From Vibrio orientalis CIP 102891 = ATCC 33934 (GTDB lineage Bacteria > Pseudomonadota > Gammaproteobacteria > Enterobacterales > Vibrionaceae): 64,000 bases of DNA. Numbering within the stretch: position 1 is the stretch's first letter; every line of letters starts with the position of its first letter. The stretch is taken from assembly GCF_000176235.1 (NCBI RefSeq), contig NZ_ACZV01000001.1, positions 98,343 to 162,342 of the forward strand. Direction: 5' to 3'. The position numbers and the translations under genes are program-made. The notes beneath the pieces were generated by a model. The model was not told where the DNA came from and made no database searches. It worked only from the letters and a program-made list of their open reading frames with translations. Shown here in pieces: positions 9,159-18,395 of the stretch.

Positions 9159-12100
9159 ATGCGCTTTACTGATGTTTTTATTAAACGTCCAGTTTTAGCG
9201 GTATCGATCAGCTTTTTGATTGCTCTGCTTGGTTTACAAGCAATCTTCAAAATGCAGGTCCGTGAATACCCTGAAATGACGAATACTGTTGTGACGGTTT
9301 CGACCAGTTACTACGGTGCCAGTGCAGACTTAATCCAAGGCTTTATTACTCAGCCACTGGAACAAGCAGTCGCGCAGGCAGACAATATCGATTACATGAC
9401 TTCTCAATCGGTTTTGGGTAAATCTACCATTACCGTCAACATGAAGTTAAACACCGACCCGAATGCGGCACTGTCTGACGTTCTGGCTAAGACTAACTCG
9501 GTTCGCTCTCAGCTTCCTAAAGAAGCCGAGGACCCAACCGTAACTATGTCTACCGGTTCAACAACCGCGGTACTTTACATCGGCTTTACCAGTGACGAGC
9601 TTTCTTCAAGCCAAATCACTGACTACCTTGAGCGTGTAATCAATCCGCAGCTGTTCACCGTTAACGGTGTCTCGAAGGTCGACCTCTACGGTGGTATGAA
9701 GTACGCACTGCGTATTTGGTTAGATCCGTCGAAAATGGCGGCGCTAGGTCTGACAGCAACGGATGTTATGGGTGTACTCAACGCCAACAACTACCAGTCA
9801 GCGACTGGTCAGGCTGTGGGTGAATTCGTCCTTTACAACGGTAGTGCTGATACGCAGGTATCGAACGTAGCAGAACTAGAAAACTTAGTCGTAAGTTCTG
9901 ACGAAGGTGATATTACTCGTCTAAGCGATATTGCTAAGGTTTCACTAGAGAAAAGCCACGACATTTACCGTGCAAGTGCTAATGGTCAAGAAGCGGTGGT
10001 TGCTGCGATTAACGCCGCACCAAGTGCTAACCCAATCAACATTGCTGCAGATGTACTAGAGCTGCTACCTCAACTAGAGCGTAACCTGCCAAGTACTATC
10101 AAGATGAACGTAATGTATGACTCAACGATTGCGATCAACGAGTCTATCAACGAAGTAATCAAGACGATTGTTGAAGCAGCGGTTATTGTACTTATCGTGA
10201 TTACCCTATTCTTAGGTTCGTTCCGTGCGGTAATCATCCCTATCGTTACTATCCCGCTTTCACTGATTGGTGTTGCGATGGTAATGCAAGGTATGGGCTT
10301 CTCGTGGAACCTAATGACACTACTGGCAATGGTACTGGCTATCGGTCTGGTAGTAGATGATGCGATCGTTGTTCTTGAAAACGTCGACCGTCATATCAAG
10401 TTGGGTGAATCACCATTCCGTGCCGCGATTATCGGTACTCGTGAAATCGCAATACCTGTTATTGCAATGACACTAACGCTAGGTGCGGTATATGCGCCGA
10501 TCGCGCTGATGGGTGGTATTACTGGCTCGCTATTTAAAGAGTTCGCCTTAACCCTAGCGGGTTCGGTATTCGTATCGGGTATCGTGGCACTGACGCTATC
10601 GCCAATGATGTGTTCAAAAATGCTTAAGGCCAATGAAGAGCCAAGCAAGTTTGAGCAGAAAGTTCACCATGTACTTGATGGCATGACTAACCGCTACGCG
10701 AAAATGCTTAAGGCAGTCATGCAGCATCGTCCGGTGGTGATTGGCTTTGCAATCATCGTATTCGCCAGTCTACCTATGCTGTTTAAGTTCATCCCGAGTG
10801 AACTTGCACCGTCTGAAGATAAAGGCGTTGTGATGCTAATGGGTACTGCACCGTCTAACGCTAACTTAGACTTTATGCAGAACACCATGAACGACGTAAA
10901 CAAAATTCTGTCTGATCAGCCAGAAGTGGCATTTGCACAGGTGTTTACTGGTGTGCCTAACTCAAACCAAGCATTTGGTATTGCGTCTATGGTGCCTTGG
11001 AGTGAGCGTGAAGCGAGTCAGTCTGAAGTAGCAAACCGCGTGGGTGGTTTAGTGGGCAATGTTCCGGGTATGGCTGTAACAGCATTCCAGATGCCAGAAC
11101 TACCTGGTGCAGGTTCAGGCCTACCGATTCAGTTCGTTGTTACTACACCAAATGCGTTTGAGAGCCTATTCTCTATCGCAACCGACGTATTGACCGAAGT
11201 GAAATCGAGCCCAATGTTCGTGTACTCAGATTTGGATCTGAACTACGACTCGGCAACGATGAAAATCAACATCGATAAAGATAAAGCCGGCGCTTATGGC
11301 GTTACCATGCAAGACATCGGTATCACGCTAAGCACAATGATGGCCGACGGTTACGTAAACCGTATCGACCTGAATGGCCGCTCTTATGAGGTTATTCCTC
11401 AAGTTGAGCGTAAGTGGCGTCTAAACCCTGAGTCGATGAACAACTACTACGTACGCTCCGCGAACGGCAAAGCAGTACCACTAGGCAGCTTAATCACGAT
11501 TGATGTTGTGGCAGAGCCTCGTTCTCTACCTCACTTCAACCAGCTCAACTCAGCAACAGTGGGGGCAGTTCCAGCACCGGGCACAGCGATGGGTGATGCA
11601 ATCAACTGGTTCGAAGGTATTGCAGCAGAGAAGCTACCAAGTGGTTACAACCACGACTACATGGGTGAAGCACGTCAGTACGTGACTGAAGGCAGCGCAC
11701 TTTACGCAACCTTTGGTCTAGCACTAGCGATCATCTTCTTGGTTCTAGCGATTCAGTTTGAATCACTGAAAGATCCACTGGTTATCATGGTGTCAGTACC
11801 ACTAGCGATTTGTGGTGCCTTAATTGCCCTTGCTTGGGGCGCGGCAACCATGAATATCTACTCTCAGGTAGGTTTGATTACTCTGGTTGGTCTGATTACT
11901 AAGCACGGTATCTTGATCTGTGAAGTAGCCAAAGAAGAGCAGTTGCACAACAAACTGAGTAAAACTGAAGCGGTTATGGAAGCGGCGAAAGTACGTCTAC
12001 GCCCTATCCTAATGACGACAGCAGCGATGATTGCAGGTCTTATCCCGCTGATGTACGCAAGTGGTGCAGGTGCAGCGCAGCGCTTTAGTATCGGTATCGT

Positions 12101-12281
12101 AATCGTGGCTGGTCTAGCGATTGGTACTATCTTTACGCTATTCGTACTACCTGTGATTTACAGCTACCTAGCTGAAAAACACAAGCCACTACCAGTGTTT
12201 GTTGAAGACAAAGATTTGGAAAAGCTGGCACGCGTTGATGAAGCGAAAGCCGCTCATCGTGAGCTAGCAGACAACAAGTAA
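9159..12281 (+). CDS. vexB: RND-family multidrug efflux pump, inner-membrane subunit
   Basis: 1040 residues, the standard length of HAE1-type RND transporters. The first membrane helix follows MRFTDVFIKRPV; two large periplasmic loops lie at about 30-330 and 555-850; the central helix TM4 carries the proton-relay motif GLVVDDAIVVLENVDRH near residue 400. Uses proton motive force to expel amphiphilic drugs, bile salts or detergents. RBS GGAG lies 7 nt before the start, 11 bp after the adaptor stop. A strong terminator follows at 12296. Confidence 0.95.
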   Translation: MRFTDVFIKRPVLAVSISFLIALLGLQAIFKMQVREYPEMTNTVVTVSTSYYGASADLIQGFITQPLEQAVAQADNIDYMTSQSVLGKSTITVNMKLNTDPNAALSDVLAKTNSVRSQLPKEAEDPTVTMSTGSTTAVLYIGFTSDELSSSQITDYLERVINPQLFTVNGVSKVDLYGGMKYALRIWLDPSKMAALGLTATDVMGVLNANNYQSATGQAVGEFVLYNGSADTQVSNVAELENLVVSSDEGDITRLSDIAKVSLEKSHDIYRASANGQEAVVAAINAAPSANPINIAADVLELLPQLERNLPSTIKMNVMYDSTIAINESINEVIKTIVEAAVIVLIVITLFLGSFRAVIIPIVTIPLSLIGVAMVMQGMGFSWNLMTLLAMVLAIGLVVDDAIVVLENVDRHIKLGESPFRAAIIGTREIAIPVIAMTLTLGAVYAPIALMGGITGSLFKEFALTLAGSVFVSGIVALTLSPMMCSKMLKANEEPSKFEQKVHHVLDGMTNRYAKMLKAVMQHRPVVIGFAIIVFASLPMLFKFIPSELAPSEDKGVVMLMGTAPSNANLDFMQNTMNDVNKILSDQPEVAFAQVFTGVPNSNQAFGIASMVPWSEREASQSEVANRVGGLVGNVPGMAVTAFQMPELPGAGSGLPIQFVVTTPNAFESLFSIATDVLTEVKSSPMFVYSDLDLNYDSATMKINIDKDKAGAYGVTMQDIGITLSTMMADGYVNRIDLNGRSYEVIPQVERKWRLNPESMNNYYVRSANGKAVPLGSLITIDVVAEPRSLPHFNQLNSATVGAVPAPGTAMGDAINWFEGIAAEKLPSGYNHDYMGEARQYVTEGSALYATFGLALAIIFLVLAIQFESLKDPLVIMVSVPLAICGALIALAWGAATMNIYSQVGLITLVGLITKHGILICEVAKEEQLHNKLSKTEAVMEAAKVRLRPILMTTAAMIAGLIPLMYASGAGAAQRFSIGIVIVAGLAIGTIFTLFVLPVIYSYLAEKHKPLPVFVEDKDLEKLARVDEAKAAHRELADNK

Positions 12282-12295
12282 TCTGCTAAAAATTG

Positions 12296-12320
12296 AAAGG
12301 CCACTTCGGTGGCCTTTTTT
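12296..12320 (+). terminator. Terminator of the efflux operon
   Basis: Stem AAAGGCCAC/GTGGCCTTT with a TTCG tetraloop followed by a T-run. Confidence 0.92.
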
Positions 12321-12427
12321 ATTTGCCTCATTTCGCTGATATGAGCTTCGAATTTTTGCTATCGAGGTAGCGACTTTCCCGTATCAATTACATAGAATGA
12401 GAGCAAATCGAAAGGAGTTTTAGTCAC

Positions 12428-12679
12428 ATGTTTGACCCAAAGAAACTAGAGCAAATTGCTAAACAAATTCATGACTCTATGCCTGCGCCAGTAAAAGAGC
12501 TTGGCTCAGATGTCGACCAAAAGGTTCGCCAAGTGATCCAAGGTCAGCTAAATAAGCTAGACGTGGTTAGCCGCGAAGAGTTCGATGTGCAGACGCAAGT
12601 CCTACTACGCACTCGTCAAAAGCTGACTGAGATGGAAAAGAAACTAGCCGATTTAGAACAAAAGCTAGCGGATAAGTAA
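12428..12679 (+). CDS. ubiK: Ubiquinone biosynthesis accessory factor UbiK
   Basis: 83-residue BMFP/YqiC-family protein. It works with UbiJ in the cytosolic ubiquinone-biosynthesis complex under aerobic conditions; ubiJ is encoded in this same window. The N-terminus [19 protein letters not shown] and the C-terminal coiled coil ([21 protein letters not shown], about 63-83) are diagnostic. AAAGGAG lies 8 nt or so before the ATG. It is monocistronic, between two terminators. Confidence 0.93.
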   Translation: MFDPKKLEQIAKQIHDSMPAPVKELGSDVDQKVRQVIQGQLNKLDVVSREEFDVQTQVLLRTRQKLTEMEKKLADLEQKLADK

Positions 12680-12680
12680 T

Positions 12681-12713
12681 AAAAAAACGCTTCCAGATTG
12701 GAAGCGTTTTTTT
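12681..12713. terminator. Bidirectional terminator ubiK / exported protein
   Basis: Stem AAACGCTTCC/GGAAGCGTTT with A-run and T-run on either side; serves the converging genes at 12428 and 12715. Confidence 0.92.
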
Positions 12714-12714
12714 A

Positions 12715-13251
12715 TTACTGCTGTTTCGCTTTGAGAGCTTGTAGAGAGGCTTGCTGAAAGCCCTGTGCAGAAACGGTATAGGTATAATCTTCCATCACCG
12801 TTTGCTCAGCCTGATTAATACTGCCAATCTTCACTTCTTCCTTACCAATGAAATGACCATTTAAGAAGTTGTTCCCCGCAATGGTGGCTGGGGAGTATTG
12901 GGCAAAGCCATCGTGGCAAACCCCGTTCATCTCAATAAACTGACCATCAACGGCAATCTCTCGATTAGGTAAAGGGCGATCATCGGAACCTTGTTCATCC
13001 TCACCATTGCAGCGATGCCCGCGGTCAACAAAATGCAAAGTAAAACCACCATCAAAGCGCACCGTCAGGTAGCCGTCGTTGTGTTCATCGGCAGCGATCG
13101 TATCAGCGGCCACTTGAGCACCTGAGTCTCCAACAAACCGCCACTGCTGAATATCAAACTGACTCTTATCTAGCTCTGGTAATGGGCGCCCCATCGCGAA
13201 GCTCGATACAGATGTAAGACCAAGAACCATCCCGACGATATACTTATTCAT
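12715..13251 (-). CDS. Exported protein of unknown function
   Basis: 178 residues. Clear signal peptide (MNKYIVGMVLGLTSVSSFAMG, cleavage probably after FA), so secreted to the periplasm. The mature part is mostly beta-strand in pattern, with two cysteines (in HRCNGEDEQ and NGVCHDGF, near residues 79 and 111) that could form a disulfide, and an acidic stretch between them. I do not recognise a family. It lies alone between the ubiK terminator and the ilvC terminator, so it is probably monocistronic. Confidence 0.75.
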   Translation of the reverse strand: MNKYIVGMVLGLTSVSSFAMGRPLPELDKSQFDIQQWRFVGDSGAQVAADTIAADEHNDGYLTVRFDGGFTLHFVDRGHRCNGEDEQGSDDRPLPNREIAVDGQFIEMNGVCHDGFAQYSPATIAGNNFLNGHFIGKEEVKIGSINQAEQTVMEDYTYTVSAQGFQQASLQALKAKQQ

Positions 13252-13605
13252 TGTTTACTTTACCTTGCTGTTATTACGCTCCTTATCTAAACATACTCAC
13301 AGATTCATTTGTGCTCGACTTGTAGGACGCCTACAAAATCTTGACCAAGTTTTCACCAACTTTACTTCGCACAAACAAAAAGGCTTGGTCAACGGAGACC
13401 AAGCCTTTTAATTAGATGTTGTGTTTTATTTTGTATTTATTGACCCCAGTCTATCTGGAGTTCTTTGCTAACCTACAGTCTAGATTAGCGAATTACGCAG
13501 ATTAGATATTCAAAGCTAAGAGCTTAAGTTCGCGGAGGTAACACGGAGTTTGCGCTAGCAAATGAGTATTACCGACAAAGAAATTAAGCTCCTTAGCGAA
13601 GAAGA
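13252..13605. other. Intergenic region between the exported protein and ilvC
   Basis: 354 bp. It holds the promoter of the exported-protein gene, the ilvC terminator at 13377-13409, and, just after the ilvC stop, a long imperfect inverted repeat (13515-13527 against 13584-13597) that would put the first part of the ilvC 3' UTR into a large stem. No gene seen. Confidence 0.5.
13377..13409 (-). terminator. ilvC terminator
   Basis: Stem AAGGCTTGGTC/GACCAAGCCTT; the U-run is on the minus-strand side. Located about 200 nt after the ilvC stop, giving an unusually long 3' UTR. Confidence 0.85.
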
Positions 13606-15090
13606 TTAGCCACCTACCGCGATATTTTTCATATCTGTCATGTAACCACGTAGCTCTTCACCGATGTACTCTACTGGGTGGTTACGAATCGTATCGTTTA
13701 CTGCGATTAGCGTAGCGTTATCTACTTGGTTAGACGTTTCGCCTAGGCCTTTACCAATCACGTCTGTTGATACTGAAGGCATGAACTTCTCACGTAGTAG
13801 CGGCGTTGCTACGTTAGCGAATAGGTAGTTACCGTATTCTGCTGTGTCTGAGATTACTACGTTCATTTCGTATAGACGCTTACGTGCTACTGTGTTTGCG
13901 ATTAGTGGTAGCTCGTGTAGTGACTCGTAGTACGCAGACTCATCGATGATGCCTGATGCCGTCATTGCTTCGAATGCTAGCTCAACACCGGCACGAACCA
14001 TTGCGACTAGTAGAATGCCGTTGTCGAAGTACTCTTGCTCAGAGATTTCAACATCACTTGCTGGGTAGTTTTCAAAGGCCGTTTCGCCTGTCTCTTCACG
14101 CCAGCCTAGTAGGTTTGCGTCATCGTTAGCCCAGTCAGCCATCATAGTGCGAGAGAACTCACCAGTGATGATGTCATCCATGTGCTTGTTGTAAAGCGGA
14201 CGCATTAGCTCTTTAAGCTCTTCAGACAGCTCGAATGCTTTGATTTTCGCTGGGTTTGATAGACGGTCCATCATGTGCGTGATGCCACCGAATTTCAGTG
14301 CTTCTGTGATAGTTTCCCAACCGTACTGTAGTAACTTACCTGCGTAGCTTGGGTCGATGCCGTCAGCAATCATCTTCTCGTAAGATACGATAGAACCCGC
14401 TTGTAGCATGCCACATAGGATAGTTTGCTCACCCATTAGGTCAGATTTAACTTCTGCAACGAATGAAGACTCTAGACAACCTGCGCGGTGGCCACCTGTA
14501 CCTGCTGCCCATGCTTTCGCGATATCCCAGCCTTCACCTTTAGGGTCATTTTCTGGGTGAACAGCGATCAGTGTAGGAACGCCGAAACCACGCTTGTACT
14601 CTTCACGTACTTCTGTACCTGGACACTTAGGTGCAACCATTACAACCGTTAGGTCTTTACGGATTTGCATGCCTTCTTCAACTACGTTGAAACCGTGCGA
14701 GTAACCTAGTGCAGCGCCTTGCTTCATTAGCGGCATTACCGTTTCTACAACGTTCGTGTGCTGCTTGTCTGGAGTAAGGTTGATGACTAGGTCTGCTTCA
14801 GGGATTAGCGTTTCGTAGCTTGCTACTTCAAAACCGTTTTCTTTTGCGTTCTTGTATGACTGACGCTGCTCGTCAATCGCTGCCTGACGCAGTGCGTACG
14901 CTACGTTTAGGCCAGAGTCACGCATGTTTAGACCTTGGTTTAGGCCCTGAGCACCACAACCAACGATAACGACTTTCTTACCTTTCAGGTAATCCGCTTC
15001 TGTTGCGAATTCGCTGCGGTCCATGAAACGACAACGACCTAATTGGTCTAGCTGCTCGCGTAGGTTTAAAGTATTGAAATAGTTAGCCAT
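13606..15090 (-). CDS. ilvC: Ketol-acid reductoisomerase (class II)
   Basis: Converts 2-acetolactate and 2-aceto-2-hydroxybutyrate to the dihydroxy acids with NADPH and magnesium in valine/isoleucine synthesis. 494 residues, the long enterobacterial class II form with a duplicated C-terminal knotted domain (class I is about 330). Rossmann motif [16 protein letters not shown] lies near 40-56; [18 protein letters not shown] and [14 protein letters not shown] are conserved catalytic-domain segments. RBS AAGGAG 9 nt before the ATG. Divergent from ilvY, as in E. coli, where IlvY with the substrate activates ilvC. Confidence 0.98.
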   Translation of the reverse strand: MANYFNTLNLREQLDQLGRCRFMDRSEFATEADYLKGKKVVIVGCGAQGLNQGLNMRDSGLNVAYALRQAAIDEQRQSYKNAKENGFEVASYETLIPEADLVINLTPDKQHTNVVETVMPLMKQGAALGYSHGFNVVEEGMQIRKDLTVVMVAPKCPGTEVREEYKRGFGVPTLIAVHPENDPKGEGWDIAKAWAAGTGGHRAGCLESSFVAEVKSDLMGEQTILCGMLQAGSIVSYEKMIADGIDPSYAGKLLQYGWETITEALKFGGITHMMDRLSNPAKIKAFELSEELKELMRPLYNKHMDDIITGEFSRTMMADWANDDANLLGWREETGETAFENYPASDVEISEQEYFDNGILLVAMVRAGVELAFEAMTASGIIDESAYYESLHELPLIANTVARKRLYEMNVVISDTAEYGNYLFANVATPLLREKFMPSVSTDVIGKGLGETSNQVDNATLIAVNDTIRNHPVEYIGEELRGYMTDMKNIAVGG

Positions 15091-15202
15091 CTGGGCGCTC
15101 CTTTAAAGAATTTTTCCGTTGAGGTCGGTCGTTTTGTTACCGAATGAGTTCATACTAAAACAGACATTCTGTTGCTTAAAGTGATATATTCACAATTAGT
15201 AA

Positions 15203-15217
15203 TTGCAATTAATGCAA
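15203..15217. promoter_or_regulatory. Candidate IlvY operator
   Basis: Perfect inverted repeat TTGCA-ATTAA-TGCAA of the T-N11-A form bound by LysR-type regulators, lying in the ilvC/ilvY divergent gap 19 bp before the chosen ilvY start. IlvY binding here is inferred from position and shape. Confidence 0.65.
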
Positions 15218-15235
15218 CAAGGATGTGACCCTTTC

Positions 15236-16129
15236 ATGAACATTAAATGCCTGCAGTTGTTCATTCACCTGTGTGATAGTAAGAGCTTTGCCAAGACCGC
15301 TTCGGCAATGCATATCAGCCCTTCCGCATTGAGCCGTCAGATCCAAAAATTGGAAAGCGATACTGGGCAAGCACTGTTCCTACGTGACAATCGCAGTGTC
15401 GAGCTGACCCCTGCGGCGAAGAAGCTTCTGCCGGTGGCGCTGAATATCTTAGGAGAATGGCAAAACTACAATGCGCAGTTAAAAGGCCATGAAGAAGAGT
15501 TAAAAGGTGAGATTCGCTTGTTCTGCTCAGTGACTGCCAGCTACAGTCATCTGCCTGAACTGCTCTCTGAATTTCGCCTCCAGCACCCTTTTATTGAATT
15601 CAAACTCTCGACTGGCGACCCGGCTCAAGCGATTGGCAAAGTCTTAGCTGATGAAGCGGATATTGCTATCTCAGCCCTGCCAGAGCAGTTACCAGCACGT
15701 ATCGAGTTTGAAACCATCAGTGAGATCCCACTGTCGGTGATTGCCCCAGTTGGGGTGAGCAACTTTGCTGAAGAGCTGAGAAAAGATAAACCTGATTGGT
15801 CTGCGATTCCATTTATTGTCCCAGAGTCAGGTACTGCCCGAGAGCGCGCCAATGCTTGGTTTAAGTCAATGAAGATTAAGCCGAACATCTATGCTCAAGT
15901 GTCAGGGCATGAAGCGATTGTCAGTATGGTCGCGCTAGGGTGTGGTGTCGGAATTGCACCTGATGTGGTGATCAACAACAGCCCAGTCAAAGAGAAGATT
16001 GAACGGCTTAAAGTCGCCGCCTCAGTAAAACCGTTTAAGCTTGGGGTATGCTGTAAGCGCTCACAGTTAGACAACCCATTAGTCAAAGCTCTGTGGCAAA
16101 TGGCGCACGATACTTATATCGCTCCATAA
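15236..16129 (+). CDS. ilvY: LysR-type activator IlvY
   Basis: 297 residues. N-terminal winged HTH (FAKTASAMHISPSALSRQIQKLE near 18-40) followed by the periplasmic-binding-like effector domain. Divergent from ilvC, the classical ilvYC arrangement; it senses acetohydroxy acids and activates ilvC while repressing itself. The ATG at 15236 is chosen because it gives the family N-terminus MNIKCLQLFIHL; upstream TTG 15203 and ATG 15212 would place the start inside the operator palindrome. Confidence 0.93.
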   Translation: MNIKCLQLFIHLCDSKSFAKTASAMHISPSALSRQIQKLESDTGQALFLRDNRSVELTPAAKKLLPVALNILGEWQNYNAQLKGHEEELKGEIRLFCSVTASYSHLPELLSEFRLQHPFIEFKLSTGDPAQAIGKVLADEADIAISALPEQLPARIEFETISEIPLSVIAPVGVSNFAEELRKDKPDWSAIPFIVPESGTARERANAWFKSMKIKPNIYAQVSGHEAIVSMVALGCGVGIAPDVVINNSPVKEKIERLKVAASVKPFKLGVCCKRSQLDNPLVKALWQMAHDTYIAP

Positions 16130-16152
16130 TTTCCCCTAGCACCAGATACAAC

Positions 16153-16193
16153 AAAGCCACCGTTTTTCAGAATAAACAAACACGGTGGCTTTT
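16153..16193 (+). terminator. ilvY terminator
   Basis: Stem AAAGCCACCGT/ACGGTGGCTTT with an 18-nt loop, short T-run after it. Confidence 0.7.
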
Positions 16194-16272
16194 GATACTT
16201 GCAATTTTTCCAAGACTAAATCGTTATGCCCGAGAAGGAGAAACGACTAAGTTGGAAATCTCTAATCGCTTG

Positions 16273-16315
16273 ATGAGATTCCCGATTACGCGACTTCGTC
16301 ACTATCGGGAATGAC
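16273..16315. repeat. Small intergenic palindromic repeat (copy 2)
   Basis: Contains the inverted repeat ATTCCCGAT / ATCGGGAAT with a 17-nt loop, flanked by GAG and GAC. Same type as the element at 3611-3652. It sits between convergent ilvY and hemN. Confidence 0.5.
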
Positions 16316-16323
16316 ACACTCAA

Positions 16324-17712
16324 TTAAATCACTCTTGAGAACTGCTGCTGACGCGCCTTAGCTCTTAAATACTTATCGAAACACATACAGATGTTACGAA
16401 TCAGTAGGCGGCCACGTAGGGTTACGCGGATTTCTTCGTCATCTACTTCTACAAGCTCATCATTGATAAAGGTCTGCAGTAAACCTAAGTCTTCTTTGAA
16501 GTAGTGATTAAATTGCACCTTAAACTCAGACTCAATCATGGTCTTATCCAGTTTAAAGTTACAAATTAGCTGTTTGATCACTTCACGACGAAGTAAGTCA
16601 TCACTATCAAGTGCAACACCTTTCCATAACGCATGACGCTGGTCGGTCACTTGAGCATAGTATTTCTTCAACTCTTTCTGGTTTTGCGCATACGCATCAC
16701 CAATCATTGAAATCGCCGAAACACCAAAGCCCACTAAGTCTGCTTCACCTTGTGTGGTGTAGCCTTGGAAGTTTCGGTGCAACACGCCATTGCGCTGAGC
16801 CACGGCCAGTTCATCATCTGGCTGGGCAAAGTGGTCCATACCGATAAACTGATAATCAGCCCCAGTTAGCGTTGCAATTGTGTCTTGCAAAATCGCCATC
16901 TTCTCTTCAGCGATCGGCAGATCTTCATCTTTAATCTTACGCTGCGCGGCAAACAGCTGTGGCATATGCGCGTAGTTAAACACCGATAAGCGACCCGGTT
17001 TCATTTCCAGTACTTGTTTAAGCGTCTCAGCAAACGAGTCTTTAGTTTGTTTTGGCAGGCCGTAAATCAAATCAAGGTTGGTTGAACGGAACCCCAGCTC
17101 TTTGGCTCGAGCAACCATGGCAACGATAAATTCTTCATCTTGCTCACGGTTAACCAACTTCTGCACTTCTTTATTGAAGTCTTGAACACCAATACTCAAA
17201 CGGTTGAAGCCTTCACCACGTAGATGGTCCAGCATGTCTAGCTCTATTTCACGCGGGTCGACTTCGATACTGATTTCAGCATCGCCTTCGAAGTAGAACT
17301 CACCACGAAGAATTGCCATCACGCGACTAATTTGCGCTTTGGTTAGGAAGGTTGGTGTACCGCCGCCAAAGTGAAGCTGTGTCACTTTACGACCTTGTAG
17401 TAGTGCCGCACGAGTACGGATTTCTAGCTCTAGCACATCAAGGTACTCGTCCGCTTTATGGGCATGGCGAGTGATGACCTTATTACAACCACAGTAGTAG
17501 CAAAGCTTGTGGCAGAAAGGGATGTGGATATAGAGAGAAAGCGGTCGCTCTGGATACTGAGTACACGCCATGTCGTAGTCTGCGACAGTAAACGCTTCAT
17601 GGAACTCTAAAGCTGTTGGGTACGAGGTATAACGAGGACCTGAATAGTTGTACTTATCAAGAACCGCTTGATCCCAGACAATTTGTTGGCTTGCGACGAC
17701 TGGCTGCGACAT
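16324..17712 (-). CDS. hemN: Oxygen-independent coproporphyrinogen III oxidase
   Basis: Radical SAM enzyme that decarboxylates coproporphyrinogen III to protoporphyrinogen IX without oxygen in heme synthesis. 462 residues. The 4Fe-4S motif CHKLCYYCGC puts cysteines at 67, 71, 74 and 76, matching HemN rather than HemW. GGGTPTF near 110-116 and the C-terminal HemN domain (DDLLRREVIKQLICNF) are present. N-terminal ‘trip-wire’ region YNYSGPRYTSYPTA is conserved. Convergent with ilvY; followed upstream by the DUF2489-yihI group on the same strand. Confidence 0.97.
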   Translation of the reverse strand: MSQPVVASQQIVWDQAVLDKYNYSGPRYTSYPTALEFHEAFTVADYDMACTQYPERPLSLYIHIPFCHKLCYYCGCNKVITRHAHKADEYLDVLELEIRTRAALLQGRKVTQLHFGGGTPTFLTKAQISRVMAILRGEFYFEGDAEISIEVDPREIELDMLDHLRGEGFNRLSIGVQDFNKEVQKLVNREQDEEFIVAMVARAKELGFRSTNLDLIYGLPKQTKDSFAETLKQVLEMKPGRLSVFNYAHMPQLFAAQRKIKDEDLPIAEEKMAILQDTIATLTGADYQFIGMDHFAQPDDELAVAQRNGVLHRNFQGYTTQGEADLVGFGVSAISMIGDAYAQNQKELKKYYAQVTDQRHALWKGVALDSDDLLRREVIKQLICNFKLDKTMIESEFKVQFNHYFKEDLGLLQTFINDELVEVDDEEIRVTLRGRLLIRNICMCFDKYLRAKARQQQFSRVI

Positions 17713-17844
17713 GATGGTATTTCCGTTTGGGCTTTAATGCTTATGTGGCCGATTGGGCCATTGTAATTAGCAGGCTATTTTGCCACACCTAAGAGTGAGT
17801 CGTTGGTGCACAAGCTGCTTTTTGAGTAGCAATACTCAGAATTG

Positions 17845-17886
17845 ATAACTCGATCACTACCCTTTTAGTGTAAGCGATCGAGTTAT
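17845..17886. terminator. Hairpin after the DUF2489 gene
   Basis: Perfect 11-bp stem ATAACTCGATC / GATCGAGTTAT with a 20-nt loop lies just past the stop of the 17899-18387 gene. There is no good U-run on either strand, so it is a weak or factor-assisted terminator, or an mRNA 3' stabiliser. Confidence 0.45.
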
Positions 17887-17898
17887 AAAAGTTAGGCG

Positions 17899-18387
17899 CT
17901 AGATCATTTGAATGTTGATCTGGTTATTTAGCGGTTTCACTTTTTTCTGCAGACGTTTTAGTTCTTCAGTAATATCTTGCTGAAGACGTGACTCTGCTTT
18001 ATGGCGCTCAAGATTTTGCTTCATGCGCTGTTGCTTAGCCAACTCCTGACGAGCTTCACCGCGCGCCATATCTTTAACGATATGGAACAGTTCTGAAGTC
18101 GCTGGGTATTCTTGGTCGAAGTCGACACGCTCTTCACCTTGGACATAGTCCATGATGTTATAAAGACGAATACTGATCTCAGATAGGTCACACTGCTCTT
18201 GAATGCCGGCTAAGCAAAGGACGTTGACGCTTTCAAAGATGTTGGCATTACGCTTTTCAATTGCCAGCTTTTGTTGCTGTAATTGCAATTCCTTTTGCTT
18301 CTTGAGCTGGAGCAGAAGGTAACCAGCATAAGAGGCTAAACCCAGAACAATTACACTGCCTGCGATAGCTAATAAGGTTACATTCAT
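17899..18387 (-). CDS. DUF2489 membrane-anchored protein
   Basis: 162 residues. One N-terminal transmembrane helix (about 6-26) followed by a cytoplasmic or periplasmic helical domain; basic, glutamine-rich coiled-coil segments occur at about 27-48 and 108-155. I recognise it as the DUF2489 family commonly found beside yihI and hemN in vibrios; function unknown. It starts 8 bp after the yihI stop, so it is the last gene of a methyltransferase-yihI-DUF2489 operon. Confidence 0.8.
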   Translation of the reverse strand: MNVTLLAIAGSVIVLGLASYAGYLLLQLKKQKELQLQQQKLAIEKRNANIFESVNVLCLAGIQEQCDLSEISIRLYNIMDYVQGEERVDFDQEYPATSELFHIVKDMARGEARQELAKQQRMKQNLERHKAESRLQQDITEELKRLQKKVKPLNNQINIQMI

Positions 18388-18395
18388 CGTGCTCT

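Noticed and set aside
17841..17886. FNR-box-like TTGATAACTCGATCA before hemN
   Set aside because: The half-sites are 6 nt apart instead of 4, the sequence is part of an 11-bp hairpin, and it lies downstream of the DUF2489 gene rather than at a clear hemN promoter position.
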